A program made the position numbers and the translations under genes. A stretch of 24,124 nucleotides of DNA from CAYGYG01 sp964354155 (GTDB taxonomy: Bacteria; Hydrothermota; Tepidihabitantia; SM23-42; CAYGYG01), in the NCBI GenBank assembly GCA_964354155.1, contig CAYGYG010000040.1, positions 1 through 24,124 on the forward strand, read 5' to 3'. Below the pieces are notes generated by a model that had not been told where the DNA came from, ran no database searches, and saw only the letters and a list, made by a program, of their open reading frames with translations. Position 1 is the stretch's first letter; every line of letters starts with the position of its first letter. Shown piece after piece: positions 1 to 8,466 of the stretch.

Positions 1-1
1 A

Positions 2-865
2 GGTGGTGATGCAAAATCCTGGGCAAGACCGGTCATTGTTCCTGACTTGAAAGGCTACTTGCATATCGTCTGGGCGGATGATACCACCGGCAACTTTGAG
101 TTGTACTACAAGCGATATAACGGCAGTTTCTGGGAACCTGAGACAATGCTCACCAACTGTTTCGAATCCTCGGTCTATCCGACCGTAGCCGTCGATTCTC
201 GAGGCCGAGTCCACTTAGTCTGGCAGGACTTCCGGTTTGGAACCTGGGACCTATTCTACAAGAGGTTCAACGGCACCGGCTGGGAACCGGAAACCTTGCT
301 GGTCAGTGTTGACTACATCAAGGAGCACCCTTATCTTGCGGTCGACAAGCAGGATCGCCTGCATCTGGTCTGGGCTGACTACCGTCATGGCGCGAGCGAG
401 ATCTATTACAAGCTCTATGACGGGACGGCTTGGGGTCCGGACGTCAGGGTAACCAATGCTGCCGGTCACTCCTATGAACCATTCGTCTGTACCGACGACT
501 CCTCTATTCCCCATATCCTGTGGACTGATTTCCGAGATGGCAATGAGGAAATCTACTACAAGAAAGGGATCACCACCCAGGTTGAGGAACTAATCGCCGG
601 CGCGCATAAGCCTGGCCCGGCACTGATTGTTTGTCCCAATCCGGTCGCCGAATTCGTCAGGTTGAGTCTCGCGGGACTAAAACCAGGCGAGACCAAAATC
701 GAGGTCTTTGACGGCCTGGGGCGACGGGTGCTGATGCACGCGGTCAGCTCGAAGCCCGGTCGCTTCGTTGAGTTAGATGTCCGAGCCCTGCCACAGGGCG
801 TCTACTTCATAATGGTTTCATCGGCTGAAAACAGACAGACCGCCAAGTTTGTCATTCAGCGGTAG
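2..865 (+). CDS. Secreted beta-propeller-like repeat protein with T9SS-type C-terminal sorting domain (5' partial)
   Basis: The reading frame is open to the left window edge, so the gene begins outside; a TTG at 47 is only an internal codon. The visible protein has four repeats of about 50 residues with the core pattern (L/V)H(L/I)VWxDxRxG...E(I/L)YYK, followed in three of them by an Asp-box-like NGTxWEPE turn. This is the look of a BNR/sialidase-like propeller. The last 80 or so residues form a Por/T9SS type A sorting-like domain: a PNPV motif, then a FDGLGRRV strand, then a PQGVYFI strand and a basic end (KFVIQR). By family knowledge such a domain sends the protein through the outer membrane and is usually removed. 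Its ligand is unknown. The repeat core and the tail closely resemble the protein at 8467-9909, so the two are likely paralogues. The 361-bp gap after it contains no terminator with a T-run. Confidence 0.85.
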   Translation, partial: GGDAKSWARPVIVPDLKGYLHIVWADDTTGNFELYYKRYNGSFWEPETMLTNCFESSVYPTVAVDSRGRVHLVWQDFRFGTWDLFYKRFNGTGWEPETLLVSVDYIKEHPYLAVDKQDRLHLVWADYRHGASEIYYKLYDGTAWGPDVRVTNAAGHSYEPFVCTDDSSIPHILWTDFRDGNEEIYYKKGITTQVEELIAGAHKPGPALIVCPNPVAEFVRLSLAGLKPGETKIEVFDGLGRRVLMHAVSSKPGRFVELDVRALPQGVYFIMVSSAENRQTAKFVIQR

Positions 866-942
866 GCCAGGCGGTCGCAGAAACCCCTGCGTCTCATCGT
901 GACAAGAAAGGGCATGGGCCCGGCTGACTCACCGCCCCCATC

Positions 943-1046
943 TGTCATTCTGAGGGAGCGGAGCAAAGCCTGCCCTGAACGAAGTGAATGGGAAGAATCT
1001 CAGAGACCCTTCATCCGCCATACCGCTTGGCGGACTCAGGGTGACA
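943..1046. repeat. MITE/REP-like palindromic intergenic repeat
   Basis: The ends are TGTCATTCTGAG (943-954) and CTCAGGGTGACA (1035-1046), inverted repeats matching at 10 of 12 positions. Inside is a perfect 7-bp hairpin, TCCGCCA (1014-1020) / TGGCGGA (1028-1034), with a 7-nt loop. The phrase GAAGAATCTCAG in the middle and the CAGGGTGACA end match a repeat type scattered through intergenic regions of many bacterial genomes. It has no coding capacity. Confidence 0.7.
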
Positions 1047-1193
1047 GGAAGGGGAATTGCCCAGGCTGACAATCTGCTCCCGCATACACGAACCATCAAC
1101 CAATCGCATCATGCATTCGGCTATTCGACAATTCGAGAATAATCGAATGGTCAAACGGTGGAATTGGAGGCCTGCCGCCTAGCCCTTATTCTG

Positions 1194-1221
1194 TTGATTG
1201 TGCGCCGGTTTCGGATATAAT
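1194..1221 (+). promoter_or_regulatory. Sigma70-type promoter of the lytic transglycosylase gene
   Basis: TTGATT (1194-1199) and TATAAT (1216-1221) lie 16 bp apart. The -10 box ends 5 nt before the ATG at 1227, so the predicted transcript begins at or next to the start codon, a leaderless arrangement. This fits the lack of a Shine-Dalgarno sequence upstream of that ATG. Confidence 0.55.
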
Positions 1222-1226
1222 CGTTC

Positions 1227-3395
1227 ATGGAGGCATGCATAACAAGGTCCGTACGGTACGCGCGCCTCATAGCCGCGGCGGCCGTCGTGCTGCTCTTGTT
1301 CGTCGGCCTAGGCTGCAAAAAAGTCATGCAACCACCCGTCCGTCCCGCCCAAGAAAAAGTCAACTTCGCCGCTTCGGTTGCCCAGATCAACCCATTCGCC
1401 GCACTCAAGATACTGGTTGGGGATACGACCCTTAAGAAGGAACGGGCCTCTCTTCTCGTGAGGCTCTATCTGGACCAACGCGAGTACCCAAAAGCTACGG
1501 CTTTGATCGAGAGTCTCAAGCTGGCGGTATCGCCGGACAGCCTGGCCGCCCTCTATGCCCTGAGCGGGGATTACGAGCGCGCTGCCCGGCTCACGAAAGA
1601 CCATTTGATCAAGGGCATCTTCTTCGTCCGCGCCGAAAGTTATGACTCGGCCATCAATAGTCTGGGCGCCGGCAAGCATCAATTGGAGAATCACCGCCTC
1701 TTTTATCTGGGCAAGGCACTCTACAACAAAAATCGATTGCGCGAAGCCGAATACCATTTACTCCTGGCAAAGACAATACCGCCCTACCTCGAACAAGGCC
1801 ACTATGAACTACTCGCCCGGTGCTTGGTCCAGTCCGGACAAGCCGCCCGGGCCGGGGAAGTGGTGGCTCAGATCAAAGATGATGCGTTGCGGACCTATCT
1901 TGAAGCTAAGCTCGCCGAGCTGGGCGGTGATGCGGTTGCCGCGGAAAAATTATACTGGCAGGCAATTGAACGATTCCCCGGATCGGGTAGCGCCTTTTCG
2001 GCACTTGGTTTTGTGAAACCGAAACTCCCCGGTCAGTTCAAGGCGCTGGCCGATGTCTATTATCAGCGCGGCAACCACAAGAAAGCCCTTTCTTATCTCA
2101 ATCGAGCCGGGAAGACCGCCGGGACGTCGTACCTGCGGGGCATGATCTACTATGGCATGAATATGTTCGACTCCGCGGCCTTCTACCTGCACCGCAGCAA
2201 GAGCCCCAAGGCGTACTACTGGCTCGGCCGCATCTTCGAGACCTTAAACCAGGATGATCAGGCGATTGCCGCCTATGACACTTCCCTGGCCCGGACCACG
2301 GAAGGTTCGCTGCGCCGCAGGGTCCTGCTGCGCAAGGGGCATCTGCTCGAAGAGCATGCTTCGTACGCTCAAGCCTGCAGTACCTTTCTCGCAATCGCAC
2401 TGCAGTATCCAAGCGAGCGCCGGCGTAACCTCTTCCGCAGCGGTCTGCTCTGCTACCGCTCCGGCCAGGTCACCAAAGCCAAGGAGTTTTTCGCCCAGGA
2501 CACTGCCGCGGAATTCATCTATTGGCACATGCGGATGAACGACCGCCTGGGCCTTAAGAACGACTCCTTGAAGAACGAACTGCTCGCCCGCTATCCTCTT
2601 TCGTACTACACGATGATCAAAGAAAAGACCACCAAGTTTTATGATACGATTCCCATCAACCACTGGTTGGCCAAGATCGGCGACACGGTTCCCAACTTCA
2701 CGCCCGCCGAGTCAGTGGTGCTCAACCGGGCCGTATTCTTCCTGGCGCACGGCGAGCGGGAAACCGGTTTGCGCGAACTGCGGATGATCAAGACCCCCAA
2801 CCCGGCCAATCTCTTATATCTCGCCCGGATGGCCCAGGACTACGGCCTTGACCATGAGGCAATCCGGCTCGGCTTTGCGCTGCGCAAGCTCGCCGAGCGG
2901 GCGGGCGTGGTGAAGGTGACACGAGAACTGCTGCCGATTCTCTACCCGATCAAGTATGCCGCGTCAATCACTCAATCCGGCCTTGAACCCGCGCTGGTCC
3001 TGTCCGTCATAAGACAGGAGAGCCATTTCAACCCCCTGGCCCTTTCCCCGGCCGACGCCCGGGGACTGATGCAGATCATACCGCGCACCGGACGCCTCCT
3101 GGCAAGAGATCTCAAGATGGAGACCTACGATCTTTTTGATCCCGAGTGCTCGATAAAATTCGGCATGAAATACTTGGGGGATCAGCTCCAGGCTTTTGAT
3201 TGTCTGCCCCTGGCGTTGGCCGCGTACAACGGCGGCCCGGTCAATGTGACCAAGTGGCTCAATCGCGACCCGGCCCGCGAACTTGACGAGTTTATCGAGT
3301 TGATTCCGTTTGATGAAACGCGCGAATATGTGAAGAACGTGATGTTGCAAAAAGAGATCTACGCTCAGTTACTCAACCTTGGCAATCCTCCCTAG
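1227..3395 (+). CDS. TPR-containing soluble-type lytic murein transglycosylase (Slt-like), probable lipoprotein
   Basis: This 722-residue protein would cleave the MurNAc-GlcNAc bond of peptidoglycan in the periplasm. Residues 12-29 are a hydrophobic signal segment ending in GLGC, so Cys30 could be lipidated, although the lipobox is imperfect at -3. Residues about 60-560 are helical TPR-like repeats with alternating Ala, Leu and Tyr positions, like the superhelical ring of Slt70. Residues about 575-722 are the SLT domain: the catalytic Glu is E598 in IRQES, followed by ADARGLMQIIP and the AYNGGP motif near the end. Length and architecture match the Slt70 family (about 640 residues in E. coli). 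The ATG at 1227 is chosen because a promoter -10 box lies just upstream and it precedes the signal segment. The 3' end overlaps the convergent C11 protease gene by 27 bp. Confidence 0.92.
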   Translation: MEACITRSVRYARLIAAAAVVLLLFVGLGCKKVMQPPVRPAQEKVNFAASVAQINPFAALKILVGDTTLKKERASLLVRLYLDQREYPKATALIESLKLAVSPDSLAALYALSGDYERAARLTKDHLIKGIFFVRAESYDSAINSLGAGKHQLENHRLFYLGKALYNKNRLREAEYHLLLAKTIPPYLEQGHYELLARCLVQSGQAARAGEVVAQIKDDALRTYLEAKLAELGGDAVAAEKLYWQAIERFPGSGSAFSALGFVKPKLPGQFKALADVYYQRGNHKKALSYLNRAGKTAGTSYLRGMIYYGMNMFDSAAFYLHRSKSPKAYYWLGRIFETLNQDDQAIAAYDTSLARTTEGSLRRRVLLRKGHLLEEHASYAQACSTFLAIALQYPSERRRNLFRSGLLCYRSGQVTKAKEFFAQDTAAEFIYWHMRMNDRLGLKNDSLKNELLARYPLSYYTMIKEKTTKFYDTIPINHWLAKIGDTVPNFTPAESVVLNRAVFFLAHGERETGLRELRMIKTPNPANLLYLARMAQDYGLDHEAIRLGFALRKLAERAGVVKVTRELLPILYPIKYAASITQSGLEPALVLSVIRQESHFNPLALSPADARGLMQIIPRTGRLLARDLKMETYDLFDPECSIKFGMKYLGDQLQAFDCLPLALAAYNGGPVNVTKWLNRDPARELDEFIELIPFDETREYVKNVMLQKEIYAQLLNLGNPP

Positions 3396-5477
3396 ACTTT
3401 TGTAGTCGCCGGCGTGTAGGAAAAGAAGGTAGAGTCCGCTGCCGACTTTGCGCCCTGATTCTGATTTCCCATCCCAGAACACATCCTTGTTGCGGATGGC
3501 TTCGTGCTTGAAGCTTCGGACGCGGCGGCCGGTGATCGAATAGATCTCAAGCTCGGGACTGATACCGTCCGGGAAGTCGAGGACGATTCGGCAATTATCA
3601 CTGAAGGGATTGGGGACCGAATAGGGCGTGGCAAAGTTGTTGACCACAAGTCCGGCCATTTGACTCCAGTTCCCCTGATTGCCATAACTGTCAACCGGAC
3701 CGACTGTAAAAAAGTATTCGCCGCTCTTCTTGTTGTAGAAGAAGTACGACGTATCCGGATAGCCCCGCGCTACGTAGCGACCGCTCCTTAGTTCCGTGAT
3801 TCTCAGATCCTCAATGTATGCCCCGGGTTGGACCAGGGCGCTGTCGGTACGGTAGCAAAACCGCAGTGAGAGCCGGCCGGCCGGCACTGCGGCAATACGA
3901 AATTCCTGCCAGCGGCTGTCCCGCCCGTATATGGTTCGGAGCACTCGCCATGCGCCCAGCTCGTCTTTGATTTCGAGCACGAGCGAGTCCCGTAACTCCT
4001 GAATATCGTAGCTGCAGAAAAAGCTAATTAACACCGGATTAGTCAGAGCGAAAGAGTCCTTGAGCATTGCGGTACTATTGAGCCCGTTACCGGCCCCGGA
4101 GAAGAGCGCCGACAAGCCAGAACGGGTCTTCCCCGGACCAAAGGAAAACCCATTGAGCATCCATTTCGCGCTGTCCTCCATAAAATCCTCATAAACGACT
4201 AAAGGCTCGATCAATTCCAATATGTCGTAGGAGACCGGCGCCAGGTCGTAGCTCCGCGGCCAGAAAAGCTTGAAATCATTCTTGGCGCCAACCGCAGACA
4301 AGGCCGGATGGGTCTCGGACGGAGGCACATCATCAGCATCGTAAAACCAGTTAAGGTATCTTTCCCAACCCGTGGACCCGGACCAAGCCAGACCCGGGTA
4401 AGCTGCGACCAATCCTCTGAACGAAGGGAGATACTCGTCGGGAAACCAGACCGAAAGCCCTTTGCTCCCGGCTAAAGAGTCGCCGGAATACTTCGTATAG
4501 AGAGCCGCACGGTTGAAGGCCTCGACCGCCTGCCGTGACCGGTCATTACCGATATCGGCATCAAGTCGTGCAAGGTAGTCACCCAGGTCTACATAGTCGT
4601 CGTGCGGCGCGGGGACGCCCGGGGATTCAAGCGAAAAAGTCTGCACCGTCTGCCTTATTTGTTTCAAGAATGGGGGTGGTTTTCCGACTCTGAGTTCGGT
4701 TGTCAGATTTTTGACGGCTTTTTTGAGCGCACCCATCTGGTCGATCTTGACCAAGCTCATATTGACATAGCGGCCCTGGTGATGAGCGACGTATGCATCC
4801 ACCATCTTCCGGCCGAAATCTTCCGTTCCGATGCCGGGATCGGATGTCAAAACGCCCAATATCTTCTCGTACGGTATCCCCTCGACTGGTACCCAGTGTT
4901 CGGATGTCAAGAGAAAATTGACTGACTCGGTAAGCTCGCAAGCCACCTCAACCATACCCATCAAGCACGCATCAAAGGTTAAGACGTCGATCTTCTGCCC
5001 AAGCGCCTGGCTGAACTCACCGACCGCATTCTGCAGTTCGCCGTCGCTTATGCCGATCGTGTTATTGCTGGTCCAATCCACACCAAATGAACGGCGTGGC
5101 CCGGTAACCCATCCGGTGCCGTGGTCCCACAAGACGACGTAGTATTTGTCCGCAGGATAGGCCTGCTTCACAAACTGACCGAAGTCGATGATCTCCTGCG
5201 GATTGCACATGTCGATCTCGCCTAAGTCTTCGATCAGGGTGAGCCGCCCCGGCTCGACCAGGTACCGCTTGGCTGTTTCATAGGGCCGATCCACTTCCAC
5301 CACGATCGACACCTTGTCGCTGAAGGGAACCCTCTTCATCTCCTCGAGGTTCCGGGTGGCAAACTGCGCAAGATCGTTGTCGGCACACATGTACACCGCC
5401 ACGGTCCAGTCGCGGGCCGGAAGTAGTAATGGCACGAGCGATATAATTATGATAGTCGATTTAAGTAGGATTTGCAT
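3369..5477 (-). CDS. Secreted clostripain-family (peptidase C11) cysteine protease with T9SS-type sorting domain
   Basis: This is a 702-residue secreted protein. Residues 1-21 form a signal peptide. Residues about 24-380 are a caspase-fold C11 domain: the catalytic His is H119 in LWDHGTGW and the nucleophile Cys is C171 in FDACLMGM, both in the spacing known for clostripain. The family cleaves after Arg or Lys, but the specificity of this member cannot be read. Residues about 428-562 look like a beta-rich jelly-roll/MAM-type domain (EDFMEDSAKW through YIEDLRI), often seen in secreted proteases. Residues about 614-702 are a FlgD/T9SS-type sorting domain with VPNPF, IYSITGRRV and SGLYLLFL. No strong ribosome binding site precedes the ATG. 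It is divergent from the C25 protease across a 477-bp gap. Confidence 0.92.
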   Translation of the reverse strand: MQILLKSTIIIISLVPLLLPARDWTVAVYMCADNDLAQFATRNLEEMKRVPFSDKVSIVVEVDRPYETAKRYLVEPGRLTLIEDLGEIDMCNPQEIIDFGQFVKQAYPADKYYVVLWDHGTGWVTGPRRSFGVDWTSNNTIGISDGELQNAVGEFSQALGQKIDVLTFDACLMGMVEVACELTESVNFLLTSEHWVPVEGIPYEKILGVLTSDPGIGTEDFGRKMVDAYVAHHQGRYVNMSLVKIDQMGALKKAVKNLTTELRVGKPPPFLKQIRQTVQTFSLESPGVPAPHDDYVDLGDYLARLDADIGNDRSRQAVEAFNRAALYTKYSGDSLAGSKGLSVWFPDEYLPSFRGLVAAYPGLAWSGSTGWERYLNWFYDADDVPPSETHPALSAVGAKNDFKLFWPRSYDLAPVSYDILELIEPLVVYEDFMEDSAKWMLNGFSFGPGKTRSGLSALFSGAGNGLNSTAMLKDSFALTNPVLISFFCSYDIQELRDSLVLEIKDELGAWRVLRTIYGRDSRWQEFRIAAVPAGRLSLRFCYRTDSALVQPGAYIEDLRITELRSGRYVARGYPDTSYFFYNKKSGEYFFTVGPVDSYGNQGNWSQMAGLVVNNFATPYSVPNPFSDNCRIVLDFPDGISPELEIYSITGRRVRSFKHEAIRNKDVFWDGKSESGRKVGSGLYLLFLHAGDYKSLGRIAKVE

Positions 5478-5647
5478 AACTAATTGTTAGCTTGTGGGTG
5501 CAGATCCAAGCTATTTAGGCCACCAGGCAATCAGATTAGCAGTTAGTGGTTATTCGGACATCAGTATACCAGGTTTATAAATAATTCCCCTGGTATTCTG
5601 CCAACCCCATATCCTTACGTCTTGCTTCCCTGATAATCTGATATTAT

Positions 5648-5679
5648 AATTGATACATCCGGCTGCATCTGTATCAATT
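5648..5679. promoter_or_regulatory. Inverted repeat, possible operator between divergent proteases
   Basis: Two perfect 9-bp arms, AATTGATAC (5648-5656) and GTATCAATT (5671-5679), are separated by 14 nt. The left arm overlaps a TATAAT (5645-5650) that has a TTGCTT 17 bp upstream, so it could block a second, weaker promoter. Function is inferred from symmetry and position only. Confidence 0.4.
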
Positions 5680-5830
5680 CGTGTGAATCTACTGACACAT
5701 TATAAACCTAATCAGGATTTTTTCAACAAAAGAATACAGGGGTTCGCCGAGTTTGCCATAACTTAATGTGAGGGTAGACTCAATTATCTCCAGATAAGAA
5801 TCATTTTTTCAGCAAACTTAGGATTAATAC

Positions 5831-5858
5831 TTGACGAGTCCCGTTTCTTATATACAAT
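5831..5858 (+). promoter_or_regulatory. Sigma70-type promoter of the C25 protease/propeller operon
   Basis: TTGACG (5831-5836) and TACAAT (5853-5858) are spaced by 16 bp. The start of transcription would be near 5865, giving a leader of about 90 nt to the ATG at 5955. Confidence 0.6.
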
Positions 5859-5877
5859 GTTGTACAGATGATTGTTT

Positions 5878-5906
5878 GGCCGAAAGGAGGTGACGGCCTG
5901 AAGGCC
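5878..5906 (+). promoter_or_regulatory. 5'-leader element with a full-length Shine-Dalgarno inside alternative hairpins
   Basis: GAAAGGAGGTGA (5882-5893) is a near-complete complement of the usual 16S 3' end but lies over 60 nt before the likely start codon. GGCCG (5878-5882) can pair with CGGCC (5894-5898), putting AAAGGAGGTGA in the loop. Alternatively GGCC (5895-5898) pairs with GGCC (5903-5906) over a TGAA loop, freeing it. The gene has its own separate AGGAGG at 5945-5950. It resembles the stabilising Shine-Dalgarno (STAB-SD) leaders known from Bacillus cry3A; that role here is inference. Confidence 0.5.
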
Positions 5907-5954
5907 TAAACCGTTGTGCTGAGAAAGAGGGTCGTCTTATCAAAAGGAGGAACA

Positions 5955-8408
5955 ATGAATATCATCGAAAGACGCTTAAATGCAAAGAGCTTATTCTGGG
6001 TTTGCCTGCTTTTTCCTCTTTGTTTGCTTGCTAAACCCAGGTGGATCTCTTTTGACGGAACTCAGAATCCGACGCCCCCCAGAGTGGAAATAGTTACCGG
6101 TGGCCGCACCGGCGTCACCTACAGGATCACAATCCCTGGAATGCTCGTTGATGACAAAACCATAAATGGTGCTACCTATCATACCATAGAATTGCCTGGA
6201 GTCAAGTCTGGCTGGGAAGTTGGTAATCCTGAGCTGCCCAACATCAGTCGACTCATCGCCATTGCACCGCGTACAGACGTCTCCATAAAGATTACCGCTC
6301 AGACAAGAGAACTGACTGGCTATTATGTTTTTCCCTATCAAAAACCGCGATGTGAGAACGAACCACCTCCGCCTTTTACGATAAATGAAGCTGTTTACCA
6401 AACCAATGCTTTCTATCCGGTCATATCATACGGAAAGAATGGACCGAGCATCTTCAGAGACTATAGAGTCATGTTGGCGAGTTTTAGGCCAATAACATTC
6501 AATCCGACAACAAAGGTATTGAAGATTTCAACTGTAATGACCATTGAGTGTAAATTTGCTGGCGAGAATCAGCATAACACGATACCCACTTGGCCGACCA
6601 TAAGCAAGCTGCAGTTTGATGCCATCTATCGAAGCACTATCGCTAATTACGGAACCTTGGGCGGCGGTCCACCACCCGTGCCTCCATATCTTTTTCCGGT
6701 TTATCTGATTATAACCGATGCCTCGTTTGCCAATGATATACTGAGATTGGCTGACTGGAAACGACAAAAAGGTATGATCGTTCATGTTAGAATAGTGCCC
6801 ACCCAGGTAGCACGGGATACAACTGCGATCAAAAACTGTATACAATATTGTTATGAAAATTATAATCTTGACTATGTTCTGCTGGTCGGCGATGCTGTGC
6901 GAAAGCCTTTCTTTCCGATTCGACCGTGGGAGCCGTGTCTGCCGGTTGCTGACTGGACGCCCTTTGGCGGTTTCTGTGAAGACTGGTCGGATGCCTGGTA
7001 CGCATGCATTGCCGGCGATGATACTTTACCCGACGTTGCCATCGGACGGCTGGCGGTTTGGAATTCTGCACAACTTAATGCTACAATAGATAAGATCTTT
7101 GCCTACGAGCGTTATCCCTGGACCGGTTGGAACATTAGAAACCACGACCTGGTTGCTGCCAAGGAACCTAATGGATATTGGGCCTGTAAACGAGATTCGA
7201 TAAGAGATAAATTTCTCAATGTTCCTCACCGTCCAGGGTGGAGCTGGCATGAAGATAATGGCAATGATCCACAAGTAAGCAATAATACAGTAAAATCTAA
7301 CATCAATGACTTTCTCTCATATCCCCGTGGTGTCAGCCTGGTCAACTATCGGGGACATGGCAGCTACTGGAGCGGCTGGAGCGATTGGAATCTTCATAGT
7401 GAAAACTTTACTAATGCTGACGTCTATGACCTCTATAACTACAATTCGATGTATGAAGCCTGGTTGCCAATGGTATTCTCGATTTGTTGTGAGACTGGCG
7501 ATGTAGGATACATTCAACGCGATGTGTCGCAAATACCTTTTGATACAACATGTCTGGCTGAAGCCTGGCTAAGAAACCCGCATGGTGGCGGTGTTGGTGC
7601 AATTGCTGCCCCACAAGCTACGAATACAGATTGGAATCATAAATTCGACACTGAACTCTACCGATGCTCATTTGACAACAACATTTACAACGTCGGCTGG
7701 ACGCTGAATGCTGCAAAGATGAGGACTTTCGAAGCCTATGGCAGTGATCCGGATTACAATCGTGGCCTGAAAAGGTTTCATTATCTGGGTGATCCGGAAA
7801 ATGACGTTTACACTGATTGGCTTGGATATCTCTCGGCAACGCATCCCATCCAAATCACAACCGACCCGACGATTTTTAATGTGCATGTTAGCGATGGACA
7901 AGGGGCTGGTGTTGGCATGGCCGTTGTCTGCCTCTACAAGGAAAATGATATCCACCAGGCTGGTTATACGAATGCCTACGGTGATATCTCATTCCAGATA
8001 GGCCCGTTAACTACCGGTACTCTTTATGTTACTGCTGACAAACATAATTATGGACCCTACCAGGGAACTTGCATAGTAGTTCAGGGTGGCGGAGGTGGTC
8101 AGTCTGCAGATTTGAGCTCAATTATTCCAAAGGCCTTCTCATTTACTTGTTCATCATCCAATCCTGCGACTGGGATCATCAGAATCTCTCTTGGTCTTCC
8201 TAACAGCTCAAGAGTATCATTAAACATCTATGATGCTATTGGTAAGAAGGTTGCCAATCTGCTTGATTCAAGATTCTTGCCCGGTTACCACAATATTACC
8301 TGGCGCGGCGCAGATTCCCAGAATGCAAAACTTACGGCTGGGATATACTTTATGGTCCTTACGGCGGAAAATTTCAAGTGCACAAAGAAAATCGTCTTTA
8401 TGAGATGA
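5955..8408 (+). CDS. Secreted gingipain-family (peptidase C25) cysteine protease with T9SS-type sorting domain
   Basis: The start chosen is the ATG at 5955, with AGGAGG 4 nt upstream, giving 817 residues; an in-frame GTG at 5916 would only add 13 polar residues before the signal peptide. Residues about 11-27 are a signal peptide ending LLAKP. Next comes an N-terminal propeptide-like region (to about 230) and the C25 catalytic domain. Its His is H468 in NYRGHGSYW and its Cys is C511 or C512 in SICCETGD, the order known for gingipains and PorU. A beta-rich, carboxypeptidase-regulatory-like segment follows at about 630-710. Residues about 730-817 are a sorting domain (SSNPATG, IYDAIGKKV, GIYFMVL, basic end). 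Codons are AT-richer than in the flanking housekeeping genes. It is followed by a hairpin and then the propeller gene, 58 bp downstream. It could be a cargo protease or a PorU-like sortase. Confidence 0.9.
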   Translation: MNIIERRLNAKSLFWVCLLFPLCLLAKPRWISFDGTQNPTPPRVEIVTGGRTGVTYRITIPGMLVDDKTINGATYHTIELPGVKSGWEVGNPELPNISRLIAIAPRTDVSIKITAQTRELTGYYVFPYQKPRCENEPPPPFTINEAVYQTNAFYPVISYGKNGPSIFRDYRVMLASFRPITFNPTTKVLKISTVMTIECKFAGENQHNTIPTWPTISKLQFDAIYRSTIANYGTLGGGPPPVPPYLFPVYLIITDASFANDILRLADWKRQKGMIVHVRIVPTQVARDTTAIKNCIQYCYENYNLDYVLLVGDAVRKPFFPIRPWEPCLPVADWTPFGGFCEDWSDAWYACIAGDDTLPDVAIGRLAVWNSAQLNATIDKIFAYERYPWTGWNIRNHDLVAAKEPNGYWACKRDSIRDKFLNVPHRPGWSWHEDNGNDPQVSNNTVKSNINDFLSYPRGVSLVNYRGHGSYWSGWSDWNLHSENFTNADVYDLYNYNSMYEAWLPMVFSICCETGDVGYIQRDVSQIPFDTTCLAEAWLRNPHGGGVGAIAAPQATNTDWNHKFDTELYRCSFDNNIYNVGWTLNAAKMRTFEAYGSDPDYNRGLKRFHYLGDPENDVYTDWLGYLSATHPIQITTDPTIFNVHVSDGQGAGVGMAVVCLYKENDIHQAGYTNAYGDISFQIGPLTTGTLYVTADKHNYGPYQGTCIVVQGGGGGQSADLSSIIPKAFSFTCSSSNPATGIIRISLGLPNSSRVSLNIYDAIGKKVANLLDSRFLPGYHNITWRGADSQNAKLTAGIYFMVLTAENFKCTKKIVFMR

Positions 8409-8416
8409 CTATTGAA

Positions 8417-8447
8417 GTCTGGGGCGGGCTCAAAGCCCCCCCCAGAC
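8417..8447 (+). terminator. Strong intercistronic hairpin without a T-run
   Basis: GTCTGGGG (8417-8424) pairs perfectly with CCCCAGAC (8440-8447), with a further GGGC/GCCC stem inside (8426-8429 with 8435-8438). The sequence after it is AATCAACC, so it is not a standard intrinsic terminator. It may attenuate or protect the 3' end between the protease and the propeller gene. Confidence 0.55.
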
Positions 8448-8466
8448 AATCAACCAAAGGACTGAT

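Larger units (their letters stand above)
866..1226. other. Noncoding gap with a dispersed-type palindromic repeat and a promoter
   Basis: No convincing gene is seen. The gap holds the palindromic repeat at 943-1046, a small inverted repeat ATTCG (1123-1127) / CGAAT (1144-1148) in a locally AT-rich stretch, and a promoter at 1194-1221 for the lytic transglycosylase. Confidence 0.6.
5478..5954. other. Divergent intergenic region with promoter, inverted repeats and a structured leader
   Basis: AT-rich and without a convincing gene. It contains a 32-bp inverted repeat (5648-5679), a small dyad TTATCT-CC-AGATAA (5784-5797), the C25 promoter (5831-5858) and the leader with an extra Shine-Dalgarno (5878-5906). 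I did not find a persuasive promoter for the C11 gene on the minus strand. Confidence 0.6.
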
